Source of the DNA: Adineta steineri | Lineage: Eukaryota; Rotifera; Eurotatoria; Adinetida; Adinetidae | Length of the DNA stretch: 64,000 nt | Assembly: GCA_905250115.1 (NCBI GenBank) | Contig: CAJNOI010000002.1 | Coordinates: 440,771 to 504,770 of the forward strand | Direction: 5' to 3' | Part shown: positions 58,665 through 64,000 of the stretch, piece after piece | How the letters are laid out: every line of letters starts with the position of its first letter | Position numbering within the stretch: position 1 is the first letter of the stretch | The notes under the pieces: generated by a model | Databases searched by the model: none | What the model was told of the DNA's origin: nothing | Seen by the model: only the letters and a program-made list of their open reading frames with translations | Program-made: the position numbers and the translations under genes

Positions 58665-60415
58665 ATGGGTCTGATGCAATACAATCGATATCGCTTTTTA
58701 GTTACTGGCGTCATAATTTGTTTTATAATCATTTTATATTATAATCGACAAAAGATACTACATAGATATGATATGAAACAAAATCAGTCTTCTTGCAGTA
58801 TATCAATGATCGAAAGTGACCAGCTTTTATGTGAATCAGATGAAAGATGGCTAAAGAGACGAAAATTCTATTTGCAACAACATGAAAAAAATATCTTTAC
58901 AATGAATGAATATAAAAATTATTTTTATAAAAACTGGTTTCCAGATTTTCAATGTGAGCATGAAATGCGTGTTGGTGAAGGCGATGGCGGCAAGTGGGTA
59001 AGATTTATACATTTTCAGCACTTATAAAACTGTGCCTGTAATAGGATGTATAACAGAGACCTAGTTGCTTTTTATTTTAGTGTTTTACTGTAGATTATAA
59101 GTATGACATTGTCCGAGAAATTTCCGTTGTTCTTTTAATTATCGAATTTTGGAAAAAAAGATACGTTGCCATGTGCATTAGTATGGAACAGAATACCTAC
59201 CAATACTGAATATAATAACGATAGATTTATATTTAATCACATGAACAATTTACACATGTAATGCCTGCATATGAACTAAAACTACTAAGACGTTTTCATC
59301 AAAATATAGTTCCGAATAGGGAAATCGAAGTAACTCACACTTAGTTCTAGAGATATTTTATATTTTATTTGTTTACAAGGTCTAAATGATAATAAACTTC
59401 TATTCCAACACATTCATTACATATGATTTCTGTGTTGAGAGAAGTGTGGGCGCGGATCTGGGTCTGGGTCTAGTGAGCGTGTTGATGTTAGATGCAGAGA
59501 ATTTCGGCGACTACACCCACACTCACCCTTTTGCTTATGTTCCATATTTTACAATAATTAATATGAAAATAGAAATTACAACGCTTTTCGTTTAATGTAG
59601 AATGAATTATGTCTTTTAAAGTTTATTAACTTCAATGTACTATTATATATAACAATTATAAATTTAATCAGATATCATACTTCAATATTAAATAAAATAT
59701 TCTTCTAACTATATTTTTAGAATCTTAAGTGCAGTATCTGTTCTCTGTTGTATGCTGGAATATTTGATAAATATATTACCTGCAAAATTAATAATCTTTT
59801 TCATTTTAGGCATGTGATATAGAATATTTAAAAAAGAAACCCTCATGTCTTATATATTCACTGGGATCTCAAGGAGATTTCACTTTTGAACAAAGTGCAC
59901 ATAAACTTTTGCCTCAATGTTCTATTCATACAGTTGATATGCAGCTTTATACATGTCCGACAGGTATATGCACATTTCATCAAGCTAAATTAGGTAATGG
60001 TCGAAATGGCTCAACGTCATTACATCAACTTATGACTGAACTAAATCAAACAAATCATGAAATAGATATACTTAAAATCGATATAGAATATGGTGAATAT
60101 GCATTTCTTCATACGTTATTTTCCAACAATGATGATACTAAACAATTACAACCTGTATATATTCGTCAAATTCTGATTGTAAGAAAAAAAAGTAGAAATC
60201 TTTTGATTTTATATTTAGTTATTTTTTATTTTTTAAATTAGGAAATTCATCTTGATCGTGATAAAATATACGAAACAAATTCTTTATTTTATTTATTAAA
60301 TTCTCAAAATTATGTTATCTATCATAAAGAACTAAATCAAGGTTTTCCGTATTATGCTTGTGAATATGGACTTCTCAAATTAAATAGACTATTTTTTCGA
60401 GGACATTTGACATAA
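58665..60415 (+). CDS. METTL24-like type II membrane methyltransferase-domain protein
   Basis: Three exons: 58665-58997, 59810-60178, 60242-60415, joining in frame to 291 codons. Residues about 10-28 form a signal anchor; the remainder would be luminal. The conserved core has CLIYSLGSQGDFTFE (SAM-binding strand equivalent), the acidic strand IDILKIDIEYGEY, QILI then EIHLD, and a C-terminal YYACEYGLL, all matching the METTL24 / C. elegans relatives of unknown substrate. Catalytic activity is not certain: the glycine-rich loop is GSQGD rather than a canonical GxGxG. Intron 1 (58998-59809, 812 bp) is long. A TTTTAG sits 8 bases before the ATG and could be an acceptor for an upstream untranslated exon or a spliced leader. 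Confidence 0.8.
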
Positions 60416-61789
60416 TTCTTTGGCTTTTATATTTAGTTTGTTTCCAAAGAATTGTACTGAAATGTTTCAACATTATCTTATGATATAGTTAATTTTATAT
60501 AAAATATTCTATATTTTTCCCTATACACAGTAAAAAAAAATTAAAGTTTGATGGTAATTATTATCGTTGTAACATACAATGAAACATTCCATGTTTTATG
60601 ATCCAGAAAATGAAGATTAGTGTGATAAATACAGAGGAAATAATATATACTAAATGATTACTATTTAGTAATGAATTCATTGATTTATGTTCTGAGAAAA
60701 CATTTCGCTTTCACAATAGTTATGTTTTAATCAAATCAAAACGTTTTGAGAATTGTCTCAGCTTAACATCTATTTCTGTTAGGATAAAATATGAATGTAG
60801 TTAGAAACCTATTGTTTTAAAAGTAGCGCTTATTGTTTTTTCATGACATTGATGTGGTTGATTCTTAATGGCAACATACTTTTTACTAGGTGTCCTTAGA
60901 ATATAGCCAAAAGCACAAGTTTCTATTTAAAGTTACAATAATATGACATTCGAAACAATCTCATTAGAAACTGAATGTGAACTCTCAGTACATAGAAGTA
61001 AGAATGATAAGTTGATGACGTCAATGCAGATTTCTTTTTCTGTCTGTCTGTCAGAATGCATTTAAGGATGTATGATTGAATTAGACATTATATGAATATA
61101 ACATTATATTGAAATCAATTGAAGTCGAGGTAGACTGTAAGTAGGCGTGTCAGGGTTAAGAATTCTTTTCGTTATATATATATATATATGTCCTTGATTA
61201 TAATACAAAAGGTAAAAAACACGATTAATTATTGTCATAAGCTTCAGGGGCGATGCTGGATGATTACTTCAGTGCTATGGACGATCAAAATTTATTTTAA
61301 GTTTTAAATTATTTATCGCATCAGTCTTAACCATAAACAGCTGTTATCTATTAGATTATTACTATAACTACCGAATAAATTTCGTCATATTATTTTATGC
61401 GTTTAAGATTTAAAAATAGAATATAACTATTTTGTTTTTGTAGTAATCTTCTTTCCTTATAAAATTGAAACAATGTTAACAAATTATTTTTATGACGCAG
61501 ATGACTAAAATAGTTTTCAATATTAGACGTTTTGTAATATATCTTTTACGCATTGTTTTTCTTTATTAGCATGAGCCTGTATGTAAGCATTTTTTTCAAA
61601 CTAAAGAAAGAAAGAAAAACAAATCCGTTTTCAAAAGTTTTATTTTCGAAACAAAATAAAAAAAAGCAAAAGGAAAAGATGATAATAATAATCATATTAA
61701 AAGAAACAGAAACAGAAATCATCATGTAGGTCAATAAACTAATTTCGCAAGGTATTGTATATATATCTAAAAATATATATATAAAATCA
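60416..61789. other. convergent intergenic region
   Basis: 1.4 kb between two converging genes. It holds their 3' UTRs, a TA tract near 61176-61189 and AT-rich sequence. No gene or structured element was recognised. Confidence 0.6.
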
Positions 61790-64000
61790 TTAGGAAAAAT
61801 GCATAAGAGTCCGTATAATAGGTGGTACTTGATTTGGATCTACTTTTTCATGTAAATCTCTTTGAATATCACGAAGAAGTTCTTGAACAAGTAAACATTT
61901 ACTGATCAATGTCGAAAATATAAGAACAGTTCGAGATGGTCCATACGACTTTTCCATAAATAACCATAACTGTTCAACATAAAAATTTTGTGCTTGAAAT
62001 ACTTCTTGAGAATTATTTAATAGTGGTTCACTGAAATTTATTATACCGGGAAGACCTTTTGAAAAAAGTATTATAATAAGTGCTAATTGTATGATTCGTT
62101 GATCTATTTGAACAATTGAATGTAATGAACGCATTATTGATGTACAACGCAGGTAAATATCATCACCATGTCCTTCACGAATATCAGCACCATATAGAAG
62201 ATTTTCATGTGAAGGACTTCCTTCATGATAAATGTCATTGATTGGATCATATCTAACATAGAGAGAGAGAGAAAGAATAAAAATAATTATAGGTTTTTTT
62301 TTTGATTATAAATAATATACCCAAGAGATCCATGAAATATGAAAACATGAGATAAATTATTTTTTATAAGGTTGACTTTATCTATCTCATTGAGAGCATC
62401 AAATTCTGGTAATCTTTTGTAAAAACTAATAAGACGAAGTGCTGTTGTATTTTTTGTATTAAGTATCTGACATAAAGCGGTAATTTTTTTTGCTAATGGA
62501 TATGACCAACCATAACTAATAGGATCTAATTTAAAACCAGCATCAAATGCTTCAACAACATTTACAATAGTATCATTTTTTTGATTGAATGATGTTGAAT
62601 CTAATGATGCAGTTTTATTTTTATTTAGAACAAGACTTTTCAAATCTAAATTAAGATTTCCAGTTGAATTGAGTGTTTCTTTTGATGATAAAGGTTCATC
62701 GGTATTATTGACCAGGCGTAATCGTCTATTTTCTTCTATACGACGTTTTTTATTTAATTTTTCTTCTTCAGTTAATATCCATTCTTTACGCATACCAACT
62801 GCAAAACATTTTTTTAATCGACATGATTTACATCGACGTCGTGTTTCTAATGTTATATCACAAGACCCGTCACGTCGACATTTTAATCGATCCTAAATAA
62901 TATAATTAATTAATTAATTAATTTAGAAAAAAACAAAATCAAATTCATTTTATTTACCATATTGAATAGAGCATTTCGTCGAAAAAATGCTTTACAAGAT
63001 TCACATGAGATTGCATCAAAATTATATCCATGTGCCAAACCACAACAAACTATAATAAAATAATAAACTTCTTTTTTTATTTCTATCAAAACTCATTTTC
63101 ATTTATTATATGACACTGTTTTATTTTTTCCATGACATTTTAAATTATAAATTACATCGAAGATATCAACGGAAAAATACTTCTCTTTTTTTAACGCTAC
63201 AATTAACATTATTCAAAATATTTTTTAAACAATTATTGATATTTAAAAGAATAGAGAAAAGATCTGATTTCTTTTCGTTATTGATATAACTATAAATATT
63301 AGATTAAAAACCAAGAGAGAAATAATTTAAACGATATATTCTTATTATTTTTTTCAATAATAATAATAAATCCAATCTTAATCAATGAAAATATTGAAAA
63401 TAATTTACCGACACAAGAAAGATCAGATTTTTTTCTCGATTGACCATTTACACTAGTTGTTTCAAAAGATGCTGACGAATCTGTTGTTGCATTGTTTTTG
63501 AACAACTCTTGTGAAGTACGAGATCGTCGTTTTCGATTGTGACATACTTCTGATGAAGACTATACTCGTATAAACGAAAAGAAAATACTAATAAGATTAT
63601 ATTATATTTATCTATTCATAGTACAAAGAAAAAAAGTCATAATAATGCCTCTTAGAAATATTGTACTTAAAATAGAAACTAAATCTTTGATATAGATTTT
63701 TGTTCATTATTTATTATCATTCATAGATGTTAAATATTTTGAACGTTAGAAAAAAAAATTCCATACCTGTGGTGGTAAATTGGAAATAATAGTTAATCTA
63801 GTATGACCATTTTGTTCAATTGTGTCAACATCTTTCGTATTTGTCACTTGTTTATTCTTCAATAATCTACTTTCATCATTTATATCGTTCAGATGTAATT
63901 GATTGACTGGTGGCAATGGACTTTTGATCCTTTTAGTCATTGGACCTAATCCATTGTCATCTTGATCATTACATTCTAAATCATCACGTTTACGATTCAT
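61790..64000 (-). CDS. nuclear receptor, NR1J (HR96/DAF-12-like)
   Basis: Ligand-regulated transcription factor. Five exons in transcript order: 64000-63767, 63559-63409, 63049-62958, 62892-62321, 62252-61790, joining in frame to 503 codons. Zinc finger 1 uses C127, C130, C144, C147 (spacing x2, x13, x2) and finger 2 C164, C170, C180, C183. The P-box region CESCKAFFRRNALF is the form seen in HR96/NR1J rather than the usual CEGCKGFFRR. After the fingers comes GMRKEWILTEEEKLNKKRR, also HR96-like. The ligand-binding domain spans roughly residues 270-500 (FYKRLPEFDALNEIDK, then LLVQELLRDIQR near the end). The residues after the second Cys are CG where GD is usual. The ATG is exactly at the window edge, so an upstream extension cannot be excluded. 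NR1J members bind sterols or xenobiotics in other animals. Confidence 0.9.

Noticed and set aside
59436-59535. G/C-rich patch with GTGTGGG and CCCACAC ends in the METTL24-like intron
   Set aside because: Inverted match is only about 8-10 bp and similar GT-rich patches occur near 46700 and 48760; probably simple-sequence DNA.

Overview
The window is nuclear DNA of an invertebrate animal. It is very AT-rich, its genes use GT-AG introns mostly 45-70 nt long, and it carries plainly metazoan proteins: GCP3, ALIX, a P-glycoprotein, an ADGRA-type adhesion GPCR, MAP1/Futsch and an HR96-type nuclear receptor. These sit beside genes of bacterial or fungal style: a LysM plus GH19-like lysozyme/chitinase, a glutathionyl-hydroquinone reductase and an intronless 2OG-Fe(II) oxygenase. 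Tiny introns plus foreign-looking genes point to a bdelloid rotifer (Rotaria/Adineta type). That assignment is inference, since no species marker is present.

Layout. 1-5648 has no recognisable gene. 5649-7355 (+) is an unrecognised type I membrane protein and 7637-7801 (-) a 54-residue membrane peptide. TUBGCP3 (-) and ALIX (+) are head to head, with 383 bp between start codons. A 2OG oxygenase (-) and a 20-exon P-glycoprotein (-) follow; one P-glycoprotein intron holds a foldback element of about 680 bp. Then come a nematode PMT-2-like phosphoethanolamine methyltransferase (+, 26217-28079) and an adhesion GPCR (+, 29689-35291) with a Tc1/mariner-type MITE in one intron. At 39-44 kb are two diverged tandem paralogs of an unrecognised family: an N-terminal membrane anchor followed by a tetra/penta-arginine site. 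A small membrane protein (45587), the LysM/GH19 gene (split by a 10-N gap), the glutathionyl-hydroquinone reductase, MAP1, a METTL24-like type II membrane methyltransferase and the nuclear receptor (-, reaching the right edge) complete the set.

The genes do not form one pathway; most are ordinary cell-biology genes. P-glycoprotein, the GST-like reductase and an HR96-type receptor are classes linked to xenobiotic handling in other animals, but nothing here shows that they are co-regulated. Exon models were built by hand from splice consensus, reading phase and family alignment. Multi-exon models close in frame from start to stop, but boundaries of divergent exons remain predictions. Non-coding DNA carries several non-autonomous DNA-transposon relics (hAT-like, Tc1/mariner-like, foldback, one with iterated subterminal repeats). 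I saw no rRNA, CRISPR, convincing tRNA or retroviral element.
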